From the NCBI GenBank assembly GCA_947561395.2, contig OX387182.1, positions 49,159,949-49,223,948 of the forward strand: a DNA stretch of 64,000 bases, read 5' to 3'. The notes beneath the pieces were generated by a model, which had not been told where the DNA came from, made no database searches, and saw nothing but the letters and a program-made list of their open reading frames with translations. Below, piece by piece: positions 43,839 through 56,749 of this stretch (its first letter is position 1; every line of letters begins with the position of its first letter). Origin of the DNA: Buxus sempervirens (lineage: Eukaryota > Streptophyta > Magnoliopsida > Buxales > Buxaceae). Made by a program: the position numbers and the translations under genes.

Positions 43839-46442
43839 TGTAAAACCCCAACCCAGATTATATCTTAATTATTAAGTTTAATTATCTAAAGTTGGATCAT
43901 TAGACTAATTAAGTACTTGTGTTATAAAGGTGAGGTGGATGTGGATCATGCTTAAGGATTTAGGGAAAACAAATTGAACTCTATTAAAGGTTATTGAGGT
44001 AAGCTTAGTTACTGTTATTTCGCAATTCAATTGGCTAAGATACCCTCCAAGTAGTTTTAGTGAATTGGAAATCAAATTCAAAAAAATTGAAGTTAAAATG
44101 TGAAAATTAGCCTTGACGTGTGAACCTTAAATCGCGCATTAATCGTACGTTGAGTTAAATCCTGTAGAAACCATTTGGTAAAGGTTTAACACTCAAAAGT
44201 CCAACTTTAATGTTCATGCATCCAATACAAATTTCCAGATTTCTTGTCTTTAGCCCAAACTCAAATTACAACACTACTAGATCATTCTTGAATCCTCATT
44301 AACACCAATTTGGACCAAGTAATACCTAGAACACACCCCCAAGTAAACCTAATGTACACCCTCGCATGTATACCTCAAAGTATACCCAGGTATACCCAAA
44401 GAACCTTACAAGTATACCCAAAGTACCTCTCAAGTTTTCCTAAAGTATCTCTTAAGAATAACCAAAGAACCTCCCAAGTATTACCCAAGGTACCACCCAA
44501 ACATACCTAGGGTACACCCATGCAGCACCCTTATCTAAAGTATACCACCTTGAGTAATTAAGGTAAACCCTCTTGAAACACCAAAAGAAATGATTTACGT
44601 AAATGTCTTTCATGTAATAAGGGTGCTATGTAGGAGGTTTAGGTTGTTTGGAACACCCCTACAGCACCCTTATTACATAAAAGACATTTAAGTAAATCGT
44701 GAGCCCTGTATTTTATATTTCCATTTATTTAAGTCTTTACATGTAAATAAGGTTTTACCCCTCATTTGGAACCATTAAAAATACTCCAAATACCTAATTC
44801 CTTACCAATCAAAAATCAACTTTCTAGTTCATGCCTAAATTTTCAGTTTTGCCTGATTTTCATCAAAAACCACTTTTTGAGTTTGATACTCAAATGAGTA
44901 ATTCATAAGCCCATAAAATTTCAAAAAATTAGTCTACCCTTCAGTAGACTACAACAAAAATTTAAGCTTAAAACTCCTTACAGATTTGTCTAAAAAAAAT
45001 CATATACCCAAAAGTCAACATTTTTAACCCGACTTAGAATATTTTCTAAGGTTGAAAACTTTGTCTTGGAAACTATTGATTTTTGGTATGGTGATCTTAT
45101 TGGGAATCCTAAGACTATCTCACTCATAGAATATGTATTTTGAGAATTTTATGGTATTCGTTTTGATTGATTTAGATTTATGAAAGCGAGGTTGAAAAAC
45201 TCTTATGTGATTTGAGAAGGCATTTGGCCTATAGTTTTATTGGTAGTGGATGGAAAATTCCACTAGGCCACGGTTGATTTGGTAATGGATGGGGAATTCC
45301 ACTTGACATATGTTATGATTTGGTGCTGGATGGTGAATTCCACTTGGCCCTGGTTTAAGCACTAGTTTTACTCACTAATTTGAACGGTTGGTTTTGAATG
45401 GTGAGTTGTCTAATTGGAAGTTGTTCTTAGTGTGGATCCATAGTAAGTCTAGTCTGTGTGTTGGTGTTGGCTTGTTAGCTTTAATGTCCTTGTCCATATA
45501 GTTTTCCACTGTGGGGTATCAGTGAAGCCCTCTTGGGGCATAGAGGTGCTGCGGCAACCACTTGCTGTGGGGTATCGGCGGGAGTTCTTGTGATTCATAT
45601 GGTTTGGTTTGGCAGTGGATGGAGGTATTCCACTTGGCCTTGATTATTGGTTTGATTGTCACTTGCCAGCCTATACGTAGGTACTCAACTTGCTGAAATG
45701 TCCCTAGCTAGGCTTCTCTCTGTAAATCGTGTAGGTGGCAAATGGACAGTGGTCATTAATTTAATTTAGAGACACGTTAACCCACGAGTCCTAACAAGAC
45801 ATGCTTTGAGTATTTGATTACTTTTATTGAACTGATTTCAAGTATTATCCGATTGAGATACTTTGACTTGAGATTTACACTTTATACTTGTGAATGTTAT
45901 CATGATGTTGTAAAACTGCATAAACTGTTTCTATACATGCATATTTGCTGCTTACTGGGATTCTCATTTCACGCGTGCTTCATTTTACCGAATTTGTTTT
46001 TAGATCCTTTTGGTGAGCCACGTACTGGGGCAGAGGTTGAGGGTGAGCTTGAGTACGGTTCAGAGGATTACTACCACCCATAGTAGAGTTCTCCTTGTGT
46101 TATTGTATTTAGTTTTTGGAAACTACAAATGGGATTGTAAATATCTTTTGGACTTATATACTTGGGAGTTGATTTTTGTATATATCTATATATGTATGAG
46201 AAAAAGAGATGGTGAACATCTCAATTGCCTTTTTGTATCCACAGATATCATATCTTTTGGAGTTATTATATAGTGTCTTTTCATTATATGGAAATTTTTA
46301 TTCCATACTTCTTTAGCTTATGCACTATGTTGATTACTATTGCCTAGGTTAATTGTATTAATTAGGTTCTTTTGGGCCCATAAGTAGGTCTTGGGGACGG
46401 GTCGATGCCGTGATAGGGCAGACCCAGTTCTAGGGCACTAAA
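43839..46442 (+). mobile_element. Solo LTR 2 (Ty3-like, Del/Tekay-type ends)
   Basis: A 2.6-kb unit starting TGTAAAACCCC, inserted in the 22-bp minisatellite and flanked by TGTAA on both sides (43834-43838, 46443-46447). It has no internal coding part. It is related to solo LTR 5 (54847-59073), which is inverted: the first 170 bases and the last 70 align well. Parts: a short GTATACCC-type minisatellite (44310-44580), TGGATGGGGAATTCCACTTG repeats (about 45245-45640) and the conserved TTGCTGCTTACTGGGATTCT near its 3' end. Lineage is inferred from end sequences. Confidence 0.8.
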
Positions 46443-47208
46443 TGTAACCAAGCATGTGAGGACATGTAACCAGGTATGCGTGGATTTGTAACCAAGCATG
46501 AGCGGACTTGTAACAAAGCATGAGCGAACTTGTAACCAAGCATGAGCATGAGTTGACTTGTAACAAGGCATCGGTGGACTTGTAACCAAGCATGTGAGAA
46601 CTTGTAATGAAGCATGCGTGGACTTGTATCAAAGCATCAGTGGACTTGTAACTAAGCATGAGTGGACTTGTGATGGAGCATGACCATGAGTTGACTTGTA
46701 AAAATGCATGGGTGGACTTGTAACCTCTAGTGAATGGACTTGTAACCAAGCATGTAAGGACTTGTAATGAAGCATACGTGAACTTCTAACCGAGCATGGG
46801 TTGACTTGTAACAAAGTATGAGTGGACTTGTAACCAAGCATGAGTATGAGTTGACTTGTAACCAAGCATGGATGGACTTGTAACCAAGCATAAGTGGACT
46901 TGTAACCAGGCATGAGCATGGGTGGACTTGTAACAAAGCATGAGTTGACTTGCAACGAAGCATGAGTGGACTTGTAACCAAGTATGGGTGGACTTGTAAC
47001 CAAGCATGCATGGACTTGTAACCAAGCATGAGTAGGGGTGGACTTGTAACAAAGCATGAGTTGACTTGTAACGAAGGATGAGTGGACCTAAAACCAAGCA
47101 TGGGTGGACGTGTAACGAAGCATGTGTGGACTTATAATGAAGCATGAGTGGACTTGTAACCAAGCATGCATGGACTTGTAACCAAGCATGTGAGGACTTG
47201 TTACCAAG
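46443..47208. repeat. 22-bp minisatellite, segment 2
   Basis: About 33 further units of the same repeat. Reading frames through it give HAWLQVHPCLVTSPL-type periodic peptides in several frames, which are artefacts. It ends at the target duplication CCAAG (47204-47208) of solo LTR 3. Confidence 0.88.
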
Positions 47209-48827
47209 TGTGCGCACCTAAACCTGGCCTAGATCGCACACCGGGCGCACCTTTGGTGCGTGCCTCGGGACATTCAGAGTCGCCACTGCCTGAGAGTGCA
47301 GGCAGACACGGTTTTGCCCTAATCGGGTCTAAGTCTGGTCTGCGGCTTTTCAGAGTTCTAGCTAAGTCCTCGGTTACTATCCGAGGAAGTCCTAAAGACA
47401 CCCCGGTCCGCCCCTTCGGTTTGACGGGTCCCTCGGGTCTCCCTGGTTTTTTGAGTCAAGTTTACCCTTCCTAGACCAGCATGCTGCTTATTGGGTCTGG
47501 CGGGGCCCTTTGGAGGTGTGGGTCCCTTTTATTTGATTTTATCTTTTTATTGATTTAAGTGGAGTGGGTCGGACCCGGGCCCCGTTGGAAGACCCGTAGG
47601 CTGCCATGGTTGGGCTTTGGGCCCAGTTGGGTTATTGGGTAACCCATTTGGTTATCTTATTTATTTACAAATTCCATGGGCTTAGTGGGCTTGGATTTGG
47701 CCCATTCGCCAAGAGTCAAGTGGTCTTGGGCCTGTTTATTGAAAACAAGCCTGGTATGGACCAGTCAAAAGTGGGCCCCCACAAGTGAGCCAAAGGGATC
47801 TTGATGGGCCTATCTAGGCCCAAAGTCCAAAAATGGGCTTAAGGTAGCCCAAGTGGTTTAAGGGAATGGTTTAGACCGGATCAGGTCTAACCGAACCAAG
47901 AAATTACACTTTTACATCATTTTTGCATTTGCCCGTTTTTTCTCTACGGTCCAACCTGATCGTGAATTGACTACGATCTCTCCTGTCCGTGAATCAAACA
48001 CGGTCCAGGTTGGACCGGCCTGAGTTTACGGACGCGATTTAGTTTGCATATTTGCTGCCGATTTCGATCTGGATCAGTTCCGTGGCTTTTCTGGGTCTTC
48101 TGGTAACCTCCACCGGGCTTCTGCTTTCCTTCCAGGTTCCACATTTCCTTCATTTGGCCTATAAAGCCACTTTTCTTCTCTTCTCATGTTCTTTGGTTCT
48201 TGTGCTTTTTCTCCTTCTTTATTTGTTCAACCAATCCAAAATCCTCATTCAAGAGAGGGGAGGAGATTTTACAAAGATTCATGCATCTTCAGGTCATATT
48301 AAAGAATAAAGTGGATCATTAAATTTGTTCGTTAAAGTGTCCTTTAGACACTTTCTTCCTCTCTTTTTTATAATGACCCACTCTTTATTATCACCTCCTC
48401 ATGTTACTCAAAACAGAAACTGAGTTAGTAGCACAGAAAAAAAAATAATTCACATGTATTTATATTGAAAAAAGGAAGATGTTGAAAAGGTTACCAAAAT
48501 GTTATTTCCTTGACTTGATGATGTAGTGGTTCTCGGACGATTCCGGCAGCGCTTCCGCGTCCTCCAAATTTTGTTAGGATGAAAGAGGAAGAGCTTGGTT
48601 AAGGTGGATGGGTTTAAGACCAAACTGAAGAGAATTTGGGCATGGTTTTGGGGTAGTTTAGAAATGTAGGGGTAATTTGGGGATTAAAATAAGTTTGGGT
48701 TAAGGGTGGTGGTGGTTGGGCAGGCCCTGGCCGTGGAGTGCACCAGGAGGGAAAGGGGGTAGGCCAGAGAAGGATGGCTTGCTCAAATGAGGGGGGTGGC
48801 CTCTCTATTTATAGGCAAAATTTCCGT

Positions 48828-49040
48828 GCCCGTATTTGGAGTACGGGCGTGCTTTGCCCGTACTTCAAGTACGGGTGTGCCTCGCCCGTAATTCAAATAC
48901 GGGCGAAAAACGCACATTTGCAAATCTCGCGAATCAGCCGTACGGGACGCGTGTCCCGCCGTACGGTGACGCGTGTTTTCTTCCGGAATCTTGCCCGTAT
49001 TTCAAATACGGGCATGCCCTGCCCGTAAATCAAATACGGT
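48828..49040. repeat. Hairpin array in solo LTR 3
   Basis: Five variants of a palindrome such as GCCCGTATTTCAAATACGGG within about 210 bp, upstream (on the minus strand) of the LTR TATA box. Same position and design, but different sequence, as the hairpin array in solo LTR 1. Confidence 0.78.
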
Positions 49041-49104
49041 CCAGCACGTTTTTAAAATGTTTGGATTTCAAACCTTTATTCAATTTGGCTTTTTGCAAGA
49101 TTCT

Positions 49105-51874
49105 TGTAAGACCCCAGTTTTGAGTAGAAAAAAAATAATAAATAATAAAATAATAAAATGAAATAATAATAATAGAATAAAAATAAACAAATAATAACAG
49201 TAGATAAAATAAAAGTATATGCACATATGGATGTATGTACAGGTTAAATCAACTTTATTATTGCTAGAAATTTGTGGTCATTAGGGTTAAAGAAAATGAG
49301 GTGGAAATATTTATACGTAGGTCATATTCTGACCGGAAATAAATAAAAAATGGGTCAATGGTTAAAATCCGGGAAAACCCTACAATAAGGAGGGGTAGAA
49401 AGGGGATTCCCAGGGTAAATGGTGAATTAGGTTAAACCCTCGCGGTGTATAAATAGGTAACTGATATAAATTTTCGGGGTTTTGGGGGAATGTTGTTACT
49501 CTGAAATTAGGGCGGCTACTGTTGCGATTAGGGTTTCGCTGGGAAGAGATGAGAACCGCAAGAGTTGCTAGGAGTTTATTGGAGTCGGATTTCTGCGGGT
49601 TATCTCTCTCGCGAGCAAAGGAATTGTTCGGCTACCATTTCATCTTCGCGCGCACCCGGAAATCGCGATCGGCCGAATGGGGAAGAAGCTTTTGTTTCTC
49701 GGATTAAGCGTATACTTGTGAGTAGCACTGTTTTATAACTGGGTTTTGTGTTTTGGGTTTTCTCGAGCTTATTCGGATGCATGTTTTGAATATTTAGTGA
49801 TAGTATGATGTTTTCTGTTTTTCTGGTTTTCGGAAAGTTGCATGAACAGAGTCTCTGGATTGAAGTTTTAATTGAAAATGAAAGTGTTTAGATTAATTTC
49901 AAATATGGTTGGGAAGTCTTCTGGGAGTATTAGGAGTGTATTGGAGCAATTACAGACCTAAACCAACCGGCCAGACTTGTAGATCTTGGAATAACAGAGA
50001 AACAAAAATCACAGGGGGTATCCGCCCACCTCGCGCTCACCGGCGTTCACCTCGGAGGTAGGCGCCCTGTTAAAAATGACCTACCGCCGATCTCGCGCCC
50101 ACCTCGTGCTCATCTCGCGCGAAGTAGAAAACAAGGCGCCGATCTCGCGCCCACCTCACGCCCATCTCACGCTCACCTAGCGTCGGGTGAGCGGCAGGTC
50201 GCTTTTGCCCATTTTCTTCACCGCCGACCGGCACTCACCTCGCGCCCACCTCGATAGGTGAGCGGCAGACCTATTTTGCTTACCGAAATGGAATTTCTGA
50301 TTTGACCAAGAGTATTTGCACTTCTTAGGGGTTAAACCACTTCACTATTCACTTGGTTAGGAACCTGGGAAACCATTTTGCCTATGAAATTAATAGAGGA
50401 AAATTTTGTGAACATCTTATGAGTTTCAAGTTGGGTTTAGGTTACTTATGAGTATTGTGCCGGACACCGAACTAGTAAGAGTTACCAGTTACTTTTCCTT
50501 GTTCTATACACTGCTTTGATTGAGAAGTTCTTGTATTTCGGGTTTCACTTGTTGGAAACTTTATACGTATTGAATGGTTTTCTTTGGTATGAATGGATTT
50601 AGTTTTACTTTCACATGACTTGTGTTATGGAAATGAGAAAGTACTGAATGTACTTGGGGTACTGCGTGGTCCAGAGGGACAGGTGCTGAATTGTGATGAG
50701 TAATTACATGATGTAGAAATGAATGGTTTGTTTTGATATTGAAATCGAGATTATACGATGTTTACTGTTTTGGTCTAGCTTGTCCTGGATCCAGAGTCTA
50801 AGCTTAGTAATGTGATGTTATTGTTGGTTGTTGGAATTGCATGGCCTTGTGTGTTGCCACGATCGGTGTAGAGCAGCCAGAAACCCTGAGTAGGCCTGGT
50901 TGTCAATGCAGAAACCCGGGGAGTAGGCCTGCATTGGATGACGAAACCCTGAGTAGGCCGTCATTTCAGAGTATCCGAAACCCTGAGTAGGCCGGAACTG
51001 TGTACATGGAGGTGTGGAGTGTCTACTTGGCATGTTTAATTTATCAATTAAACGATAGTCATGACATTGACCAATGTTGGTACTTGATTTGTTTTGACGT
51101 GATATGTTTTATTCGCTGGTTTGTTGGTATTTATGGTTCATGGAATATTGTTTACCGATTATTGGGTATTGTACCTTCCGCCGGTGTAGAGCAGCCAGGA
51201 ACCCTGAGTTGGTCTGGTTGTCAATGCAGAAACCCGGGGAGTAGGCCTGCATTGGATGACGCAGTCATTTCAATATCCGAAACCCTGAGTAGGCCGGATA
51301 TACATTTGGAGGCGTGGGCATGGTTATGAGAAGACTTTGTGTTATATGACATTGGTGTATCTGGAATTACATCTTGAGATACGAAATTTTGGTTATTCGC
51401 TATGTTGTTGTCAGTTAATCTTTATTTTATCGCATTCTTCGGGATTGGAAACAGATTGTTATTGTTTGACTTACCTGATGGTTTTCCCGCACTGATATGA
51501 ATTGGATTATTGAAGTTTAGTCGGCTTATTCGGAATATGCGTATTATCGTCATTGTACATGGTTATAATCGTGGCATGTTTTAGAACTGAAATAAATGTA
51601 TTTGTGCATGCATGTGCTGCTCACTGGGATATTCGTATCTCATTCCGTATTGTTTTGTTTTGTTTTCAGCTGCTCCTGGAGAGGACGATACTTGCGGGTA
51701 GTTACTTGGTCATGTGAGTTTATTTTCGTTTGGGATTATTTTAGCGCACTCTGTTATATAGTTTTTGTTGTATTCATGTTTTTCCTTCACTCTGATATTG
51801 CGATCCTGAGTTTTATAATAACCTCTGGAGACGAGTTACGGGTTTTTCATGTGACTCGGATCCGGGGCGTTACA
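49105..51874 (+). mobile_element. Solo LTR 4 (Ty3-like, Del/Tekay-type), nested in solo LTR 3
   Basis: A 2.77-kb unit from TGTAAGACCCC to GGGGCGTTACA with exact target duplications ATTCT (49100-49104, 51875-51879). TATAAATA at 49448-49455. A GC-rich stretch of CACCTCGCGC-type repeats follows at 50025-50270. CCTGAGTAGGCC repeats lie near 50880-51000 and are duplicated at 51185-51295. No coding region. It is the most recent insertion in this stack. Confidence 0.85.
50025..50270 (+). repeat. GC-rich short repeats in solo LTR 4
   Basis: CACCTCGCGCTCACC, GATCTCGCGCCCACC and similar units repeated with small changes, about 500 bp downstream of the LTR TATA box. Confidence 0.65.
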
Positions 51875-52376
51875 ATTCTTATTCGATTTTTCCGATTATT
51901 TTATTAAAAAGCGAGATTCTCTTTATTAAAATATTATTAAACATATTTATCTTATTTATTTTATTGGTTTATTCCATTTTGCTGCCTTTTTGGCCACATG
52001 TGCAGTTTTTCTGAAACTTCAACTGCTCATAATTTCTTCATCCGGTGTCCGATTTCAGCAAACTTAGTGTCGTTGGAACCGGTTCGGAACCACCTGTCCA
52101 CTGGGGTCAAATTTGGCAGCTGAATTGGGGTCGAGCAAAAAGTCAACTTTTTGCTCCCCAAAAGTTTGACCAACTCATATCTTTCTCATCTGGACTCCGA
52201 TTCCATCAAATTCAGTTGCGTTGGAATCGTGTCAAAACGCTCTTTTTAATGAGATGAAGTTTGATGGCCAAATTTACTTGAATCAAAAAGTCAATTTTTG
52301 ACCCTCTCAGGGTTTGACTAAAAGTTTGACTTTTCATTTTTTGCCATTTTAGGGGTGCAAAAATCAGGTGCTAACA

Positions 52377-52422
52377 CCAAGCATACGTGGACTTATAACC
52401 AAGCATGGATAGACTTAACTTA
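52377..52422. repeat. 22-bp minisatellite, segment 3 (end of array)
   Basis: Two more degenerate units (CCAAGCATACGTGGACTTAT, CCAAGCATGGATAGACTT) after the LTR stack, showing that the array was once continuous from 43565. Confidence 0.75.
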
Positions 52423-53089
52423 TATTACAAAACAACATCATTTAGAAGGCCCATGTTTGCTTATGTCCCAAAATTTTATAGCCTAAAATTGGCTTTAGGA
52501 AAAAAACCAACTCCTCTACGTCAAATTAAGGCCTAGACAATCTTGGTCTGAAAGATGCTTGCAACTAACCTTATAGCCTAAAATTAAGTACAAGTATAGC
52601 AATGTTAATGGGAAAATACAAAAGCCATATATTACGAAAGGTGGGTTAGAAATACAACCACATTGCATGTGGGATTATTCTCATACACGTGGACTTGTAA
52701 ATAATATAAAATGGACAAAAAAAATTATCGGTCTTCCAATGGAGTTCCAAGACACTCTCCTTCGATTATACAACAAGATTTGAGAACTAAAGAACCAATT
52801 GGAATCCTTGTGCTTTAAACTTGCCATTACACTTCGATTTTCAAGATGGCCTTCTGCTTTTTCACCTTGTTATCAAGCTAGGAATGCCGGAGTAGTCAAT
52901 TGTACCTATAAACAATGCAAAATAATAAACAAGTCATTATAATGTTATTAGTTTTAGAGAATCATTTTATTGAAGATGATGATTAGTACGTGCATAAAAA
53001 AATGGCCTATTAGGATATATGTTCTTATAAAGAAATGGACTAAACAAGATAGGCTTAGATCTTACATCTTCATCTTCTTTCCCTAATCC
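52423..53089. other. 3' flank of Ulp1-like copy 2
   Basis: AT-rich, no supported gene. It may contain the terminal exon and poly(A) region of the minus-strand Ulp1-like gene. Confidence 0.35.
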
Positions 53090-55619
53090 GTGGCTGACCA
53101 TCTACAAGTTATTCATCATCTATATTGGTCTCCATATCATTGGTGTTTGCTACATTAGACAGAACGATGTCCCGCACTTGGTTTGAAGGGTGCATAACCA
53201 AATCAACAAGAAACTTATCCCTAAAGTGTGCCATATGACTCTGAATTCATAGAAGCTGTACTTGTGTGTTACTAGCAAAGTAGTTGCTTACTATAATTAT
53301 AAAAAATCATTTAAGTTATATACTCAACTAATCAAATTGTGCACACAAGTTGGTGCCATCCCACACCTTCATAAATTTCATCATAAAGACACTACAATCA
53401 TACCTAACGGTATATAATCACATAAATGTAAAAAGCTAACATAGGTAATTTTCGAAACAAACCTAATGTCTTACCCATTGCTTTGATGTGGGACGTTAAC
53501 AAGACAAAAATCCCATTGTGAAATTGGAAAGTCATCACCATCTCCAAATGAACGTAAGATGTTTTCCAAAATCTTGGTCTACAAGTGACGAAGTGAGTGT
53601 CAATAGCATTAACGCTGTAAATTTTATGAGAAAATATCATTAATATGAAATTTACCTGTTTTGCAATTAAAGATTGATGGCCCGCACGACGTTTCCCATC
53701 ATATGAGTCTTAACACCTCCACTCTACGCTCTGCTAAGTTTAGAACTAAAAGAAACCAATGATTGCGGAGATTCATGGGAACAAAAATCTACATACAAGC
53801 AAGACAACCTTATAAGGAAAACCCCATTATAGACTCTGATAAAGTAAGGAAATAAGCATAAAAAATATGAAACAAAGAAGTGAAGGTGGCACAATCCATT
53901 GCATCCCAAGAAACTTATTAGATTGCATTTAAGCACGGAGTAGCCTAGTTGCTGTGGATCGAAGTACCAGCTTAATTCTTTGGATAAACCACGAGCCGTA
54001 TTCATTATCCATTCCTACATAATATATGGAAGGAAATTTTATTCATTAGTGTGGCCTTGAAAAACAACAATTCGATATATGCTAATTACTACTAATGCTG
54101 TCACATAAAATACTTATGCAAACATATGTCGAGCAATAATGCCTTGTGACATTGCAGCTACTCGATAATTGTTGTCTCTTTATAAGACAAGTTTCGAAAG
54201 CATTGATAACCTATAGAAATATACCCAATGTGTGACAATGGCAAATTAAACAACCAATTTATTATTCACAAGATAGGCTTCACATATCATATTATTAACA
54301 TGTTTGTTGTCAAACAAACATGGCAACTCAGATGCCGACGCATGAATGGAATCGAACTTAAATATAATCTCTCTGAAAAAAAAAGTGGAGGAATTATTCG
54401 CTACGAATTAAAAGATATAAATAACATTTACAAGTTAGTTTAAGAATATTATCTTACTCAGAATGTTGGATTTAGATAATGTATTGTACGAGTTGGCATC
54501 CTTCTATACCCAATTGAGAAACATATGGAGTGCGAACACGTTTCGCACGCTACTTGACACGGGTCCCCCTTCTCGATTTGTTTACCTCAGTCCCAGTACC
54601 TTCCTGAATGTTAGTGAATTTAGTGGCTCTTGTAGTCTCCTCATCCAATTGCATTTGATCTTCCTTATCTGCAATATTTGATGATCCAGGAGAATCCGTA
54701 TGATCAACACTCTCAGGGGTGCCATGATAGGAGGGTGAAATCCTTGCTCAAGTTATCGGGCACATCGAGCATGGAAGAATATATAGAATCATGTGGCACA
54801 TGGATATCAGACGGGCAAACAGTTTCCGTTGACTTCACATGATTACTGTAGCGCTCCGAAACCGAGTCTGCCCATATGGGGCACTGACCAGTCCCCGAGC
54901 CCTACCTATAGGCCCCAAAAAAACCTAATTGATACAATCAAGGCAATTACATGGTAATCATTAGAGTGCAAATAAGCATAAAAAGCATGGAATAAAAATT
55001 TCTATCTAACAATAGCCACCTATATAATAATCTTCAAGATGTGATACTTGTGTATAACAAAAGGGATAACGTAAATGCTCACAATATCTCTCCAATATGC
55101 ACCATCACATACTAAAGTCATAATCCAAAAGAAAGTTATTACATTCCCATTCACAATTCCTAAAAACTAAAACCAGCAACACATGGAGAACCCTACTATG
55201 GGCGGTAGTAGTTCTTAGGCCTATGCTCAGGCTCTCCCTTTGGCTCTGCCCCAATATTGTGCTCACATAGAGGATTTGAAAATAAATCCAGTAAAACAAA
55301 ACACGCATGAGACTTAAAGTCCCAGTAAGCAGCAAACATGCATGAATGGAAGCAGTTTATGCAATTCATATAACATCATGATAACATTCACTGATATTAA
55401 ATATAAAACTCAAGAATAAAAGCAGTTTATGCAATTCTTAAAATATCAAGATAATATTCTCAGTTATAAGGTAGAATCTCAAGTCAAGCATCTAAATTGG
55501 ATAACACATAAAATTAGTTCAATAGACCCAATCACTTAACACAAGCATATCTTAGTAGGACTCATAATGTAAAACAAATCATTCGTATCATTTACTAGAA
55601 CCAATGCCTCAATGCACAA

Positions 55620-55870
55620 ACCAAGTGGAATTCCCCATCCACTGCCATTCAACCAAGGCTAAATGGAATTCCCCATCCATTTCCATTCAAACAATACCAA
55701 GTGGAATTCCCCATCCACTGCCATTCAACCAAGGTTAAGTGGAATTCCCCATCCATTGCCATTCAAACAATACCAAGTGGAATTCCCCATCCACTGCCAT
55801 TCAACCAAGGCCAAGTGAGATTACACATTCATTGCCAAGTGGAACTACTCATCCATTACTAAGTGAGATT
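55620..55870. repeat. Tandem repeat of about 38 bp in solo LTR 5
   Basis: About six tandem CCAAGTGGAATTCCCCATCC plus ACTGCCATTCAA units; a further degenerate set lies at 56055-56140. The inverse-oriented solo LTR 2 has only three or four of these units (45245-45640). Confidence 0.8.
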
Positions 55871-56749
55871 ACTCATTCACTGCCAATCAAACCCTAGGCC
55901 AGGTGCCTAGTCAAATCACATAAGAGAGTTCATCATACATTTACCAAATCAAATCAATATTCACAAAGTGTAAGAAATAAACAATAAGCACTTCACATCC
56001 AAAGCCAAATCAAAGTAAAATACATATACCATAAAGTCCACAAAACATAAACCAGGGCCGAGTGGAATTCCCCATCCATTGCCATTCAACTAAGGCCAAA
56101 TGAGATTATACATTCACTGCCAATCAAACCAAGGCTAAGCACCTTATCAAATTACATAAGATATCTCAACCTTATTTTAATAAATCCATACCAAGCAAAC
56201 CAATAGCCATAAATTCCACAAATTACATATTCGATGAATGGGATAGTCTTAGGATTCCCAATAAGGTCATCGTGCCAAAAATCAAAGGATTTCGGGGCAA
56301 AAAGTTTTTGATCTTGAGAAGTATTCTAAGTCTAGTTAAAAACGTTGACTTTTGGGTATATAATTTTTTTAGACAAATCTACTAGGGGTTTTGGGCTCAA
56401 ATCTAGATCGTAGTCTAATGAAGAGTTGACAAATTTTCTGTAATTTTATGAGCTTCTGAATCCTCCATTTGGGTATCAAACTCAAAAAGTGGTTTTTGGT
56501 GAAAAACGGGCAAAACTGGAATTTTAGGCATGAACTGGAAAGTTGACTTTTTATTTGTGAGGAATTAGGTTTTGGGAGTATTTTTAGTGGTTCCAAATGG
56601 GGGGTAAAACCTTATTTACATGTAAAGACTTAAGTAAATAGAGACATAAAATACACTGGACATTTAGGTTGTTTGGGTGCTGTGTAGAAGGTTTAGGTTG
56701 TTTGGGGGAACAGAGAATGGAACAAAGGGTGAAGGATTGGAAAATCATG

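Larger units (their letters stand above)
47209..52376 (-). mobile_element. Solo LTR 3 (Ty3-like, Tat/Ogre-type), split by solo LTR 4
   Basis: Runs from TGTGCGCACCTA to GTGCTAACA with exact target duplications CCAAG (47204-47208, 52377-52381). Orientation is minus: GTGGCGACTC lies near its 3' end as in solo LTR 1, and a TATAAATA box on the minus strand (48806-48813) is preceded by a hairpin array. Another LTR (49105-51874) is inserted in it; without that, its length is about 2.4 kb. No coding part. It must be older than solo LTR 4 and younger than the minisatellite. Confidence 0.82.

Noticed and set aside
43565-47208. Possible CRISPR-like array from regular repeats
   Set aside because: The 22-bp units are joined directly without unique spacers, and the DNA is plant nuclear. 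It is a minisatellite.
46438-47217. Frames of 75-143 codons with HAWLQVHPCLVTSP repeats
   Set aside because: They arise from the 22-bp minisatellite in several frames at once; not coding.
47209-52376. Full-length LTR retrotransposon of 5.2 kb
   Set aside because: The outer ends do not form two LTRs. The middle is a separate LTR with its own target duplication, so this is one solo LTR nested in another.
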